Of a stretch of DNA of 64,000 bases, positions 27,646-36,036 are shown piece after piece (the first letter of the stretch is position 1; each line of letters starts with the position of its first letter). The DNA is from JBGPTK01 sp963797765 (GTDB taxonomy: Bacteria; Acidobacteriota; Terriglobia; Acidiferrales; UBA7541), in the NCBI GenBank assembly GCA_963797765.1, contig CAWCQU010000002.1, positions 1,054,001 through 1,118,000 on the forward strand. Reading direction: 5' to 3'. A program made the position numbers and the translations under genes. The notes below the pieces were generated by a model, which saw only the letters and a program-made list of their open reading frames with translations, searched no databases and was not told where the DNA came from.

Positions 27646-28135
27646 AGCTCCCCAATCGGATCGGGGGCGAATGAAGGGCACTGGCGGGCTGCTGAAAGCT
27701 GTCTTCCTGCAATCTGTTAGATGGCGATGGAGGGCCTGCAGGACGCTGGACGGTTAAGCCAAGACGGCAGATTAGTTGGTGGAGTATCTTCGAATCAGCC
27801 ACAACGGCATACACGTGCCAGAAATCGCCATTGTTAGCGGTAAATTCCAGAGCCACTTGCTTCTTGCCTCTGGCTTTCGCGCCTGTATACACCACCCGGC
27901 ATTCGCGTTCTTCTCCGGTAAAGCTGTTTACCAGAACAACTGTCTGGCCGCGCTTCACCTCGAAAGTCAGAGGAAGCAACCCGCCATGGGCGCTGATCAA
28001 CCTAGTCGATGTAATGTCCCGAAACGGAACATTCTTCGGCGTACGGCCATACACACGCACCGGTATGGAGATGGGCAAGCGCTTGCTGCGCCGCCGTTTA
28101 TCGGTCGGGATCGCTTTTGCGGGTTTAGTCGCCAT
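27563..28135 (-). CDS. PilZ domain protein
   Basis: 190 residues. Residues 13-105 match a PilZ barrel (KRRRSKRLPISIPVRVYGR, ISAHGGLLPL, ECRVVYTGAKARGKKQVALEFTANNGDFWHVY). PilZ proteins bind c-di-GMP through RxxxR and (D/N)xSxxG. Here the first is RRSKR, but the second reads ISAHGG, so binding is uncertain. The C-terminal 80 residues look non-conserved and overlap the convergent upstream gene by 83 bp, so the true stop may have been lost. Confidence 0.7.
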   Translation of the reverse strand: MATKPAKAIPTDKRRRSKRLPISIPVRVYGRTPKNVPFRDITSTRLISAHGGLLPLTFEVKRGQTVVLVNSFTGEERECRVVYTGAKARGKKQVALEFTANNGDFWHVYAVVADSKILHQLICRLGLTVQRPAGPPSPSNRLQEDSFQQPASALHSPPIRLGSFSASESEEDCCNHRSKDEWWEFEPPGW

Positions 28136-28463
28136 AGTTGCCTAGTATTCCTTCCGCGTGCGGTCTAAACAAGAGTACTCATGGGCGTTGTTTCCCTGTC
28201 CGTTGGGCGGGTCTGCCACCTGTCCGGACGTACGGTTCCCGACTGACCAGGAAGCACGTCGCACGCCTGGCCCGTCATTCCGAAGGCCGAAGTTGCCGAG
28301 GAATCCGGCGCAGCGGCAGCCCTTCACATCCCAAAAAGCTTGCGCGAGCCAGACGCCCGGCCTCGATAGGTCATCCACTCAAATCCGCGGCTTTCGACTT
28401 GAATGCCGCGTAAGCGTATGGCAGCATTCCGCCACCCTGATCTCTCAATTACGGAAGGTGCGC
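28136..28463. other. divergent spacer with repeat core
   Basis: Between the divergent PilZ gene and the small secreted protein. Positions 28271-28310 contain GTCATTCCGA, a short palindromic insert (GGCCGAAGTTGCC) and GAGGAATCC, the core of the dispersed MITE family with a different internal loop. No gene seen. Confidence 0.5.
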
Positions 28464-28922
28464 ATGTATCGGCAACGGAACCGGAACAGTCTGCTGGGCC
28501 TAACGATTTGCATCCTCCTGGCCGCAGCGCCGTATGTGTCGGCAGCCGCGACCGCGCGCGATTGGCAAAGCGGCATGTTGGCGGAAGTGGAACAGGAAAA
28601 AATCCGTGAAGGCAGCACCCGTCACACCACCACCGACGGTTCCGCCAAGGATCGCGGCAACAAGACCGATTATTCACAGAACTCCACCACCACTACCACG
28701 GATAATATCGAGACCTACCAGGTGTACACCATCGAGAGCGACAAGAAGATTTACGTCGCCCGCGAACATCTACTCTTTCCCTGGTCAAAACCCGCCGACG
28801 TCACAGTTGGCGATTCAGTCAAATTCGCGGTGGAAAAAGGGAAGCTCTACATCCTGGACGATAGCGGCAAGGAACACAAAGCAAGCATCGTAAAAGTAAG
28901 AATGAAGACGGCGCAGGACTAA
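28464..28922 (+). CDS. small secreted protein of unknown function
   Basis: 152 residues from the ATG at 28464, which has GGAAGGTG just upstream. A signal peptide ends at about VSAAATA. The mature part has a Thr/Asn-rich stretch (TTTTTDNIETYQVYTIES) and a compact C-terminal region with alternating strands (IYVAREHLLFPW, VTVGDSVKFAVEKGKLYILDDSGKEHKASIVKV). I do not recognise it beyond a general likeness to short exported proteins of Acidobacteriota. Confidence 0.7.
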   Translation: MYRQRNRNSLLGLTICILLAAAPYVSAAATARDWQSGMLAEVEQEKIREGSTRHTTTDGSAKDRGNKTDYSQNSTTTTTDNIETYQVYTIESDKKIYVAREHLLFPWSKPADVTVGDSVKFAVEKGKLYILDDSGKEHKASIVKVRMKTAQD

Positions 28923-29108
28923 GCAACGTTCGTCGCTCTCCGATTAGCTCTATCTCGCCTCTCTACCGGTTTAAAGGGGGTCGGCTAGCTTCAGCTCCGA
29001 CATAGGAACGCCAGAAGAATTGGGCTTCAGCCCCTGAAGTTGGAGTGAGACGCCTATCCTGCGGTTTTTGACATAGGTTCCAGTTCGCCGGTCTCAGGAG
29101 TTGCACGG

Positions 29109-30503
29109 ATGCCCGCCGTCGCCAAAAAAGTCCGGATTTTCAGCAGTGGGTCAGCCAGCAGTAGCACGGCCACTCTTGGCTGTGCACCCACCGGATGCCT
29201 GAACTTACGCGCGCCAAGCAAACTGACCCACTGGCGGATTTTCGCGTTGTTTCTGCTCCTGGCGAGCGCATTCTCCGGATTATCTGCATTGGCCCAGTCC
29301 AAGCCCGAGGAGAAGCCCGCCACACCCTCCGCGCCGGCGCCGAAGCCCAGCGAAGGCGAACGCTTTCCCATGACGATTGCACCGCTCTCCTGGTCCTTGC
29401 TGGGCAGCGGTGTTTATCCTGTCAAGGGTACGGACGGGAAAATGCATCTGGCGTATGCGTTGCTCGTCACCAATTCCTGGCCTCGCTCGGCAACTCTGAA
29501 ATCGATCGAAGTGGTCGATCCCGCGCGCGGAAACGAAGTCACCGGGCGAAACAAAGTCCTGAGCCTGAAAAATGAAGATGTAACATCGCTATTCCGGTCC
29601 TTCACGCTTCCCTCATCCATGGATTGGGCAAACTATTCCGCCGATCTCGCCGGTGGCCGCTCCGCGGTAATGTATTTTGACGTGACCTACGATGATGCCG
29701 GCCAGGTTCCCCGCGCCATTGCCCATCGCGTTGTAGTCACCACCTCTGACGCACAGGGAAATTCCACGGATTACACCGCAATCAGTGAACCGTTGCCAAT
29801 CAGCGCGACGGAAGCTATCGTTCTTGCTCCTCCTATAAAGGGCGATGGATGGGTCGATGGCAACGGCTGTTGTCTGGAAATCGGTCCGCACCGCTACACC
29901 GCGAATTCCATCAACGGCAGCTTGCACCTGAACGAATCATTTGCCGTAGATTGGATTCAACTCGATTCCGAGGGGCGCGCGTTTAAGGATGATGACAAGG
30001 TCTTGAAAAATTGGTTTGCCTATGGCGCCGATGTAATGGCCGCCGCCGCTGGAACTGTGGTTGAGGCGATCGACGGAGTCCCCGATTCCGAAATTGGCAA
30101 GCCTCCTGAGAATCTGACCCTCGCAACCGTCGGTGGCAATCACGTGACGATCGATATGGGCGAAAATCGATTCGCCATGTATGCCCATTTGATTCCAGGC
30201 AGCATTATGGTGCACGTCGGCGATCACGTAGCGCTTGGCCAAAAGCTCGGCCTGCTCGGCAATTCCGGAAATTCCGACGCACCCCATCTGCATTTTCAAT
30301 TGATGGACCGGTCCGGTAGCCTGGAGGGAACTTCTCTCCCCTTTGTTTTCGACAGCATGGAACTGCAAGGCCGCGTCTCTTTGCATCTTGACGAACTGTT
30401 TAGGGTGGTTAATAAGGGATTGGCGGTCCCAATTGACCGGAAGGCAACAGGCTCACGGAAACGGATGATGCCGCTGACCATGGACGTCGTAAACTTCAAG
30501 TGA
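29109..30503 (+). CDS. M23 family metallopeptidase
   Basis: 464 residues. The ATG at 29109 has AGGAG eight bases upstream. Residues 43-62 are a signal or membrane anchor. The C-terminal half is an M23/LytM-like domain: FAYGADVMAAAAGTVVEAIDGVPD, NHVTIDMGENRFAMYAHLIPGSIMVHVGDHVALGQKLGLLGNSGNSDAPHLHFQLMD. The HLHF pair and DAPHLHF give the second zinc motif. The usual first HxxxD ligand pair is not obvious (FAVDWIQLD), so activity is uncertain. The N-terminus is long because a REP-like element (29161-29189) lies inside the coding sequence. Confidence 0.85.
   Translation: MPAVAKKVRIFSSGSASSSTATLGCAPTGCLNLRAPSKLTHWRIFALFLLLASAFSGLSALAQSKPEEKPATPSAPAPKPSEGERFPMTIAPLSWSLLGSGVYPVKGTDGKMHLAYALLVTNSWPRSATLKSIEVVDPARGNEVTGRNKVLSLKNEDVTSLFRSFTLPSSMDWANYSADLAGGRSAVMYFDVTYDDAGQVPRAIAHRVVVTTSDAQGNSTDYTAISEPLPISATEAIVLAPPIKGDGWVDGNGCCLEIGPHRYTANSINGSLHLNESFAVDWIQLDSEGRAFKDDDKVLKNWFAYGADVMAAAAGTVVEAIDGVPDSEIGKPPENLTLATVGGNHVTIDMGENRFAMYAHLIPGSIMVHVGDHVALGQKLGLLGNSGNSDAPHLHFQLMDRSGSLEGTSLPFVFDSMELQGRVSLHLDELFRVVNKGLAVPIDRKATGSRKRMMPLTMDVVNFK
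29161..29189. repeat. REP-like palindrome inside the M23 gene
   Basis: GTAGCACGGCCACTCTTGG followed by CTGTGCACCC is a copy of the CACAGCCA/TGGCTGTG hairpin with two changes. It lies within codons 18-27 of the M23 peptidase reading frame. Confidence 0.55.
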
Positions 30504-30580
30504 ACAGGAATTGAGCCATCTGCCAGGGGAGGCGGTTTGGCCGTTTCGCCAACTGCATCGATTCCCATTGAAAAATTGAA

Positions 30581-31309
30581 ATGATTATTTGCCCGAATTG
30601 CGGCCATCGCCAGATGAGCGGCACAAAGTGCGACGCATGCACCACTATTTTTGCTTATCATACCAGCCCCACCGCGCGGAGGCTCAAACCCGTCGTGGGC
30701 GCTCTGCCGGATAAAACCGCCAGAAGTATTTGGCGCACGATTTACCAGGTCTCAAGTTGGCTGGCCATGGCCGTTTTGATTGCCGCCATCGTGCTGGTTC
30801 TCCACAAATCTCCGCCCCCCGCTCTGAAGCCAGATCCCGAAGCTGCCGCGCGATTACAGGGAAAATTAAATTCTCCTTCGCCCCCAACCGGACAGGGCAC
30901 GCCCGAGCCGCTGCGTCTGGACGAAGCGGAACTCAATAGCTACTTGCTCCAGAACCTGGCGCTGCAACCGCTGGTCAGCGGTGATACCTCCATCGCCGAA
31001 GTCCAGTCGTCGGTGAAGGACATCCAGATCGCGCTCGAAGGAGATATGGTGAAGACCTATGTGCTGTTTGATTTCCACGGAATGGATCTGTCTCTGTTGC
31101 TTGACGGACGAATCCATGTCGAGGATGGCTATCTCCGTTTCGAGCCGGTGAGTGGTTTGCTGGGCTCGCTTCCGCTGTCCGAGTTCACGCTCAACCAGGC
31201 GGTAAAAAAACTAATAAGCTCGCCCCTGAACAAGGAAAAATTCCGCGTACCGTCCGAGATCAAGGATATCCGCGTTGAGAACAGCGAATTGGTGGTCACT
31301 TACCGCTAG
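30581..31309 (+). CDS. zinc-ribbon membrane-anchored protein
   Basis: 242 residues. Residues 1-22 form a zinc ribbon (CPNCGHRQMSGTKCDACTT, two CxxC pairs). A transmembrane segment follows at about 58-78 (SSWLAMAVLIAAIVLVL). The 150-residue outer part (LDEAELNSYLLQNLAL, VKTYVLFDFHGMDLSLLLDGRIHVEDGYLRFEP) has repeated strands, as in periplasmic lipid- or polymer-binding folds. I do not recognise the outer domain. It lies about 80 bp after the M23 gene, so a shared envelope role is possible. Confidence 0.7.
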   Translation: MIICPNCGHRQMSGTKCDACTTIFAYHTSPTARRLKPVVGALPDKTARSIWRTIYQVSSWLAMAVLIAAIVLVLHKSPPPALKPDPEAAARLQGKLNSPSPPTGQGTPEPLRLDEAELNSYLLQNLALQPLVSGDTSIAEVQSSVKDIQIALEGDMVKTYVLFDFHGMDLSLLLDGRIHVEDGYLRFEPVSGLLGSLPLSEFTLNQAVKKLISSPLNKEKFRVPSEIKDIRVENSELVVTYR

Positions 31310-31426
31310 TCGGACCCGGTTTTGCCATACCCGCCGACCCGTGAAAAAATCGCCAAAACGAAGGCGTTCCTGCGGGATTGCGTATGGCTCATTACGGGTT
31401 TGCGTATGGCCTGTTAGACTGGCGCC

Positions 31427-31870
31427 ATGAAAACGGCTTTCGAGATTATCGAGCATCCCGCGGACGTGGGATTTCGTGCCTACGGCGCCACGCTCGAAGA
31501 ATTATTCGCGAATTCGGCCCTGGCCATGCTCTCGCTGGGATGCGCGCTGGAAGGCGTTGAGCAGCGCGAACAACGCGAAATTGTCGCCACCGGAGCGGAT
31601 CTGGAATCGCTGCTCTACGCGTGGCTCGCGGAAATTCTCGCGATCGGCGATGCGGAGCAACTCGTGTTTTGCCGCGCGGATGTATCAAGCGTACTGACTG
31701 GCGAATCGCGAAACGAAGTTCGTCGCGAAGTACGTGGAGTCGTCCACGGAGAAAAATTCGATCGCCAGCGCCATCGCGCCGGGACCTACATCAAAGCAAT
31801 CACCTATCACCAACTGCACATCGAGATAATGCCCGGCGGCTTCCAGGCACAAGTCTTTCTGGATGTATAA
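31427..31870 (+). CDS. archease
   Basis: 147 residues. EIIEHPADVGFRAYGATLEELFANSALAMLSL is the N-terminal archease signature and GTYIKAITYHQLHIE the C-terminal one. Archease activates the RNA ligase RtcB (guanylylation and turnover) in tRNA or rRNA repair. No rtcB is in this window, so the partner must be elsewhere. It is short and complete, with the acidic metal-binding Asp of PADVG retained. Confidence 0.92.
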   Translation: MKTAFEIIEHPADVGFRAYGATLEELFANSALAMLSLGCALEGVEQREQREIVATGADLESLLYAWLAEILAIGDAEQLVFCRADVSSVLTGESRNEVRREVRGVVHGEKFDRQRHRAGTYIKAITYHQLHIEIMPGGFQAQVFLDV

Positions 31871-31977
31871 ATGCTGCCAAGTTTAAAAGGGGCGCGGAAA
31901 GTTCCCTCGATTCGCCAGGCGCTTGCCGATTTCACGAGGTGATTCGTCCGGGTAGAATTGCACGCCGCTGGCAGCAC

Positions 31978-32026
31978 GCGTCATTCCGAATCCCGGCGCC
32001 GTTTGCCGGGGTGAGGAATCCAGGGC
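31978..32026. repeat. short variant of the dispersed repeat core
   Basis: GTCATTCCGA, then a GC-rich palindrome (CCCGGCGCC... GCCGGGG), then GAGGAATCCAG. It keeps the flanks of the MITE core with a different hairpin insert, and lies in the spacer between archease and the reductase gene. Confidence 0.5.
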
Positions 32027-32095
32027 AACTCGTGCTCCGTCTCCTGACCAACTTGCGCCGACCGCTTCTCAGTGGCGCAGGTTTGGTATGCAGTT

Positions 32096-32944
32096 TCACC
32101 GCTTCCGCGATTGCTCCATTTGTTCCCACATCGCGTCAGGCAAATCGGCTAGGTCATTGAATTCGCCGGCGCCGCGCAACCACAACGCCCCGTCGATCAC
32201 CACGCATTCTCCGTTCACATATTCCGCCTGATCGCTGAGCAAATAAACGGCAAGGTTCGCCAGTTCGTCGTGGCGTCCGAATCGCTTCATCGGATGTTGA
32301 TCCTTGGCGCGCTGTTCATAATCTTTCGTCGGCATCAATCGCGACCATGCTCCTTCCGTGGGAAACGGGCCGGGTGCGATGGCGTTGAATCGAATGTGGT
32401 GCCGCGCCCATTCCACCGCAAGCGACCGAGTCATCGCCAGCACTCCGGCCTTTGCGCAAGCGGATGGCACCACAAATCCCGAGCCGCAATCCGCAGCCGC
32501 GTAGGTGGTGACGATGTTGAGCACGTTGCCAGGCTGCTTGGCGGCGATCCACCGCCGGCCCAGCGCCAGCGTGCAATGGAACGCTCCGTGCAGCACGATT
32601 CCAGTGACGGCGCTGAACGCATTGGGAGAAAGCGTTTCCGTCCGCGCGATAAAATTTCCGGCGGCATTGTTCACCAGCGTATCCACCCGGCCGAATTCCT
32701 TTTCCGCAGCTTCGACTGTTTTTTCGACGGCGGCAAAATCGCGCACGTCGCACAAGGCGAAGGCAGCCTGCCCGCCTTTCGCGCGAATTTCGTTGCTGGT
32801 TTCTTCCAAAGGTTCGGGTCGCCGCGCGGCCAAAAACATCTTCGCGCCGAGCTCCGCAAAGCGCAGCGCCATCGAGCGGCCCAGCCCCGTGCCGCCGCCC
32901 GTGATCAGGATGGTGCGTCCTTTGAACAAATCCGATTGGAACAT
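32096..32944 (-). CDS. SDR family oxidoreductase, 2,4-dienoyl-CoA reductase type
   Basis: 282 residues with AAGGAG before the ATG. The Rossmann motif is TGGGTGLGRSMALRF, followed by NNAAGNF. The usual YxxxK is replaced by SACAK in GSGFVVPSACAKAGVLAM. The same substitution (SxxxK with a Tyr elsewhere) and almost the same surrounding text are known from mitochondrial DECR, NADPH-dependent 2,4-dienoyl-CoA reductase. It likely reduces dienoyl-CoA during unsaturated fatty acid breakdown. No other beta-oxidation gene is adjacent. Confidence 0.87.
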   Translation of the reverse strand: MFQSDLFKGRTILITGGGTGLGRSMALRFAELGAKMFLAARRPEPLEETSNEIRAKGGQAAFALCDVRDFAAVEKTVEAAEKEFGRVDTLVNNAAGNFIARTETLSPNAFSAVTGIVLHGAFHCTLALGRRWIAAKQPGNVLNIVTTYAAADCGSGFVVPSACAKAGVLAMTRSLAVEWARHHIRFNAIAPGPFPTEGAWSRLMPTKDYEQRAKDQHPMKRFGRHDELANLAVYLLSDQAEYVNGECVVIDGALWLRGAGEFNDLADLPDAMWEQMEQSRKR

Positions 32945-33157
32945 GGCGTCTCCTTAAATTCCCCGTGCGGCGATGCCAAATGAAGGCGCTGCCGCGGGCG
33001 CGTCTGGGGTATTCTTGTCGCCGCGGCGCAAAGCTGCAAGCGGGATTATTCCGCCGGGAAAATGGCATGACACTTTCCAGTTGAATGTGCTATCCAGAGT
33101 TCCGGGAAGATTCCCGCTTGGGCAGCAAGCCGCATCGGCGGCAGGGAGCGCGCAACA

Positions 33158-33733
33158 ATGAGAAATTTTGTGATCGGTGTGGTGGCGGGGTTGCTGATTC
33201 TGCCGGTCTTCGGTTATTTCTATATTCGAGGCGGGCATATGCCCGTGGCGACCTCCGACAATCCTTTGCCCTTCGAAAAATTTCTGGCGATGGGAAGCGT
33301 GCACGCGAGAATTCAGAAGGAAGCGCCGCAGCGGGAAGCCACCGAATTTACGCCTTCGGACCTGGTGATTGGCGCGCAAATTTACCAGAGAGATTGCGTG
33401 TTCTGCCACGGCTCGCCGCAGCAATCTCCTTTCGAAGGCGCTCGCGGAATGTTTCCCCGGCCACCGCGTCTTTTCACCGACGAAATGGTGACGGACGATC
33501 CTCTGGGCCATACCTATTGGGTGGTGCGAAATGGCATCCGCCTTACCGGCATGCCTGGATTCAAGGAATCGCTGAGCGATCAACAAATCTGGCAGATCAG
33601 CGCGTTGCTGGCTCGTGCCGATAAGCTGCCGCCGGAAGTGATTGATTCATTCCGTGCCGCGGCTGCCGGGGTTCCGCCGCCAGCGGTTCCCGCCGCACCG
33701 GCTCCTGCTGCGGTGGCTCCTCCCCAGCACTAG
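33158..33733 (+). CDS. mono-haem c-type cytochrome
   Basis: 191 residues. An uncleaved or cleaved N-terminal hydrophobic segment (FVIGVVAGLLILPVFGYFYI) is followed by CVFCH (haem attachment, about residue 85) and TGMPGF, where Met is the expected distal ligand. The C-terminus is Pro/Ala rich (AVPAAPAPAAVAPPQH), a likely flexible tail. It is a periplasmic electron carrier, facing the membrane. A rhodanese-like secreted protein follows 70 bp downstream on the same strand. Confidence 0.88.
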   Translation: MRNFVIGVVAGLLILPVFGYFYIRGGHMPVATSDNPLPFEKFLAMGSVHARIQKEAPQREATEFTPSDLVIGAQIYQRDCVFCHGSPQQSPFEGARGMFPRPPRLFTDEMVTDDPLGHTYWVVRNGIRLTGMPGFKESLSDQQIWQISALLARADKLPPEVIDSFRAAAAGVPPPAVPAAPAPAAVAPPQH

Positions 33734-33803
33734 CGCGGCAGAAAGCGAGCGCACACACGCTCGACGAAGCTGCGGCGCCATGTAATTCGCTGAAGGTGGA
33801 AAA

Positions 33804-34340
33804 ATGAAAATGAAAAAGCGGAACCAGAAAATTTCGATCGTTTTGTTTCTGTTCCTTGGCTTCTCCGGGATTGCCGTGATTTGCCGCTCTCCACTCGCGG
33901 CGGCCAGAGCAATCCGCCAAGCCGCTCCGGCTTCCACAAAATCCTCCGCGGAAACCGCGCTAAGAGACGCTCATCTGATCGAGCCGGAAGAACTGGCCAA
34001 AAAAATCTCCGGGCCCAAGGAAGGCGTGCCGGTAATTTTTTTCGTAGGCTATGCCGTGCTTTTCCGCAGCGCGCACATTCCAGGAGCGCAAAATGCCGGA
34101 CCTGGCGTGACCAAGGAAGGAATCGATCAACTCAAATCGCTCGCCTATCCACTGCCGCTCGATCGCGAAATCGTGATGTATTGCGGCTGCTGCCCGTTCG
34201 ACAAGTGCCCGAATATTCTCCCGGCCTACCGGGCGCTCGAAGCGATGGGGTTCAAGCGCCTGGAAATCCTGAATCTTCCGCAGAGCTTTGCTCACGACTG
34301 GGTGGAGAAAAGCCTTCCTGTAATTCGCGGGCACGGTTAA
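33804..34340 (+). CDS. secreted rhodanese-like domain protein
   Basis: 178 residues. Signal region to about residue 34; then LIEPEELAKKISGPKEGVPVIFFVGY and SAHIPGAQNAG, which match the rhodanese fold. The active-site loop reads YCGCCPFDKCPN. The first Cys aligns with the catalytic rhodanese Cys, and two further Cys follow within six residues, unlike the usual CxxGxR loop. A sulfur-carrier or thiol-redox role is inferred from export and from the cytochrome c neighbour. Confidence 0.8.
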   Translation: MKMKKRNQKISIVLFLFLGFSGIAVICRSPLAAARAIRQAAPASTKSSAETALRDAHLIEPEELAKKISGPKEGVPVIFFVGYAVLFRSAHIPGAQNAGPGVTKEGIDQLKSLAYPLPLDREIVMYCGCCPFDKCPNILPAYRALEAMGFKRLEILNLPQSFAHDWVEKSLPVIRGHG

Positions 34341-34385
34341 TCCGCCCGCGCAAAACGCTCGATTCCGAATTCTCGGTGTGATTCA

Positions 34386-34415
34386 TGTAGGGGCCGGCTT
34401 CAGCCGCGCCCTCGC
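34386..34415. repeat. dispersed repeat, family GTAGGGGCCGGCTTCAG
   Basis: TGTAGGGGCCGGCTTCAGC, the same 17-base core as at 15644 and inverted at 56947. Confidence 0.5.
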
Positions 34416-34472
34416 CCACGCAAGCAACCGTCAACAATCTGCCGAACTGATGCCTTAGAGCAGTTCCGCGCT

Positions 34473-35876
34473 TCAGAAATCGACGTGCAATCGAAGTCCC
34501 GGCACAAAAACCGGACCGCGATCCTGATTGTATCCGGGATTGGTGACGTGCTGCAGATCAAGCGAGGCAAACGTGCCGCCCCACACATGCAAAGTGTAGT
34601 AACCCTCAAATATTTCTTCGCGGCCGTAGCGCAGCGCTCCGTCGCCCAATAAAAATCCAAGCCCGCCCAGCGCCAGATAACGCCGGTGATCCCCTGAAAT
34701 CGCATTCAGCGAAAATGCGCCTCCCATACGATCGTGCTTTCGGTGCCAGGCTTCGCCGGAATAATCCGCCCCCAATTCGACAGCCTGATTCACTTCTGTA
34801 TACGCGAACGATTCGTTTTCCCCCTCATTCCATCCGAACCTGCCGAACACCCTCGCATTCGCCGTCAACTCCTGCTCAAAATTTCCGCCAAATCCATATT
34901 TGATTCGCCCCTGCCGCCGGTGCTTTGTAACATCGGGCTGTTTGTCCTGCCCGGAAAGAAACGCATCAATCGCTTCCCGGTAATTGCCCAAATTGGCGTG
35001 ATTTACATAGCTCAGCACCCGCACGACGCCCGATCGATCGGCAAGCCAATGACCCAGAAAATTTCTCTTGTACTGGAATTCAATATTTTCCGCGCGCGCC
35101 CGGGCAATATCGGCATCCAGATTAATTCCATTGGCCACCTTGGGCATCAACGCTTCCGCGAAACGCACCGTCCAATTGTGATCGTCATATTCGAGCATCA
35201 CACCGTCAGTGTAGCCGCGCGTATTCGCGGCATAGTCGTAGCCGCCGTTATTGTCCACCGTCCAGTTCAGAAATTGCAGATGGCTATCGTTCCCCACCGA
35301 ATTGAGATCGAAGAAATCCACGATGCCAAATTTCCCCGCCCAGATTTCCAGCCGCCGCGCCGGAAGCGAAGTGGAAAGCGAGTGCACCGCGCGCTCGGCT
35401 TTCACCCGCTCGCTGCTCAGTGGGATGATTTGCCGCACCAAAAACCGCGCAAGGTAAGGATTTTCCCCAAGCGAAGGATTTCGAACCACGTCGAGATTGG
35501 TAAAGCCCGCAAGCCCCAGCGCTTCGCTGATGCCGTGCCCTCCGGCGCTTTCGATGTCCGCGAAAATTTCGGTGTCCCGCGCCAGCTTATATCCCGTGTA
35601 CAGCGTGAACACCCGCGAAGTGGCGTTCTCGGCTTGCGAACGCAGACTATTCGGCCCGCTATATTCCGCTGGAAAAGAAGAATGCCACTGCAGCACCATG
35701 TTTCCCTGTCCCGAAATCCAGAACCGGCTGGTTTCGGAGTGCGGAAACATTGTCACCGTGGAATCGCTCGACTCTGCTGCGGCCGGCGTGGCGGATTCTT
35801 GCGCCGATCCGGGACTTCCCCACAGCAGCATGAACACGACCAACGCCGCTGGACGTGACGCAAACCTCTGAGTCAT
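34473..35876 (-). CDS. carbohydrate-selective porin (OprB-like)
   Basis: About 467 residues from the ATG at 35876; an upstream TTG at 35897 is also in frame. Signal peptide ends GSPGSAQES. The barrel has many alternating aromatic strands (YTGYKLARDTEIFADIESAGG, WAGKFGIVDFFDLNSVGNDSHLQFLNW) and ends PGLRLHVDF, with the C-terminal Phe expected by the BAM complex. Such porins pass sugars or small anions through the outer membrane. It stands alone, divergent from the ADOP permease at 36037. Confidence 0.8.
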   Translation of the reverse strand: MTQRFASRPAALVVFMLLWGSPGSAQESATPAAAESSDSTVTMFPHSETSRFWISGQGNMVLQWHSSFPAEYSGPNSLRSQAENATSRVFTLYTGYKLARDTEIFADIESAGGHGISEALGLAGFTNLDVVRNPSLGENPYLARFLVRQIIPLSSERVKAERAVHSLSTSLPARRLEIWAGKFGIVDFFDLNSVGNDSHLQFLNWTVDNNGGYDYAANTRGYTDGVMLEYDDHNWTVRFAEALMPKVANGINLDADIARARAENIEFQYKRNFLGHWLADRSGVVRVLSYVNHANLGNYREAIDAFLSGQDKQPDVTKHRRQGRIKYGFGGNFEQELTANARVFGRFGWNEGENESFAYTEVNQAVELGADYSGEAWHRKHDRMGGAFSLNAISGDHRRYLALGGLGFLLGDGALRYGREEIFEGYYTLHVWGGTFASLDLQHVTNPGYNQDRGPVFVPGLRLHVDF

Positions 35877-36036
35877 CTTGAATAAGAACGATTGCAAAGA
35901 GCTCCATCCGGCTGCGGATTCGGTCCACCACCCAAAGCAGTTTATCCTATAGGCTCATTTGTTACCCGGTGATGAAACTCCCCAAAATTCGTGCCAGCCG
36001 TGGAACTTCCTCGAGCTTCTCCTCGTAGGTATTTAT

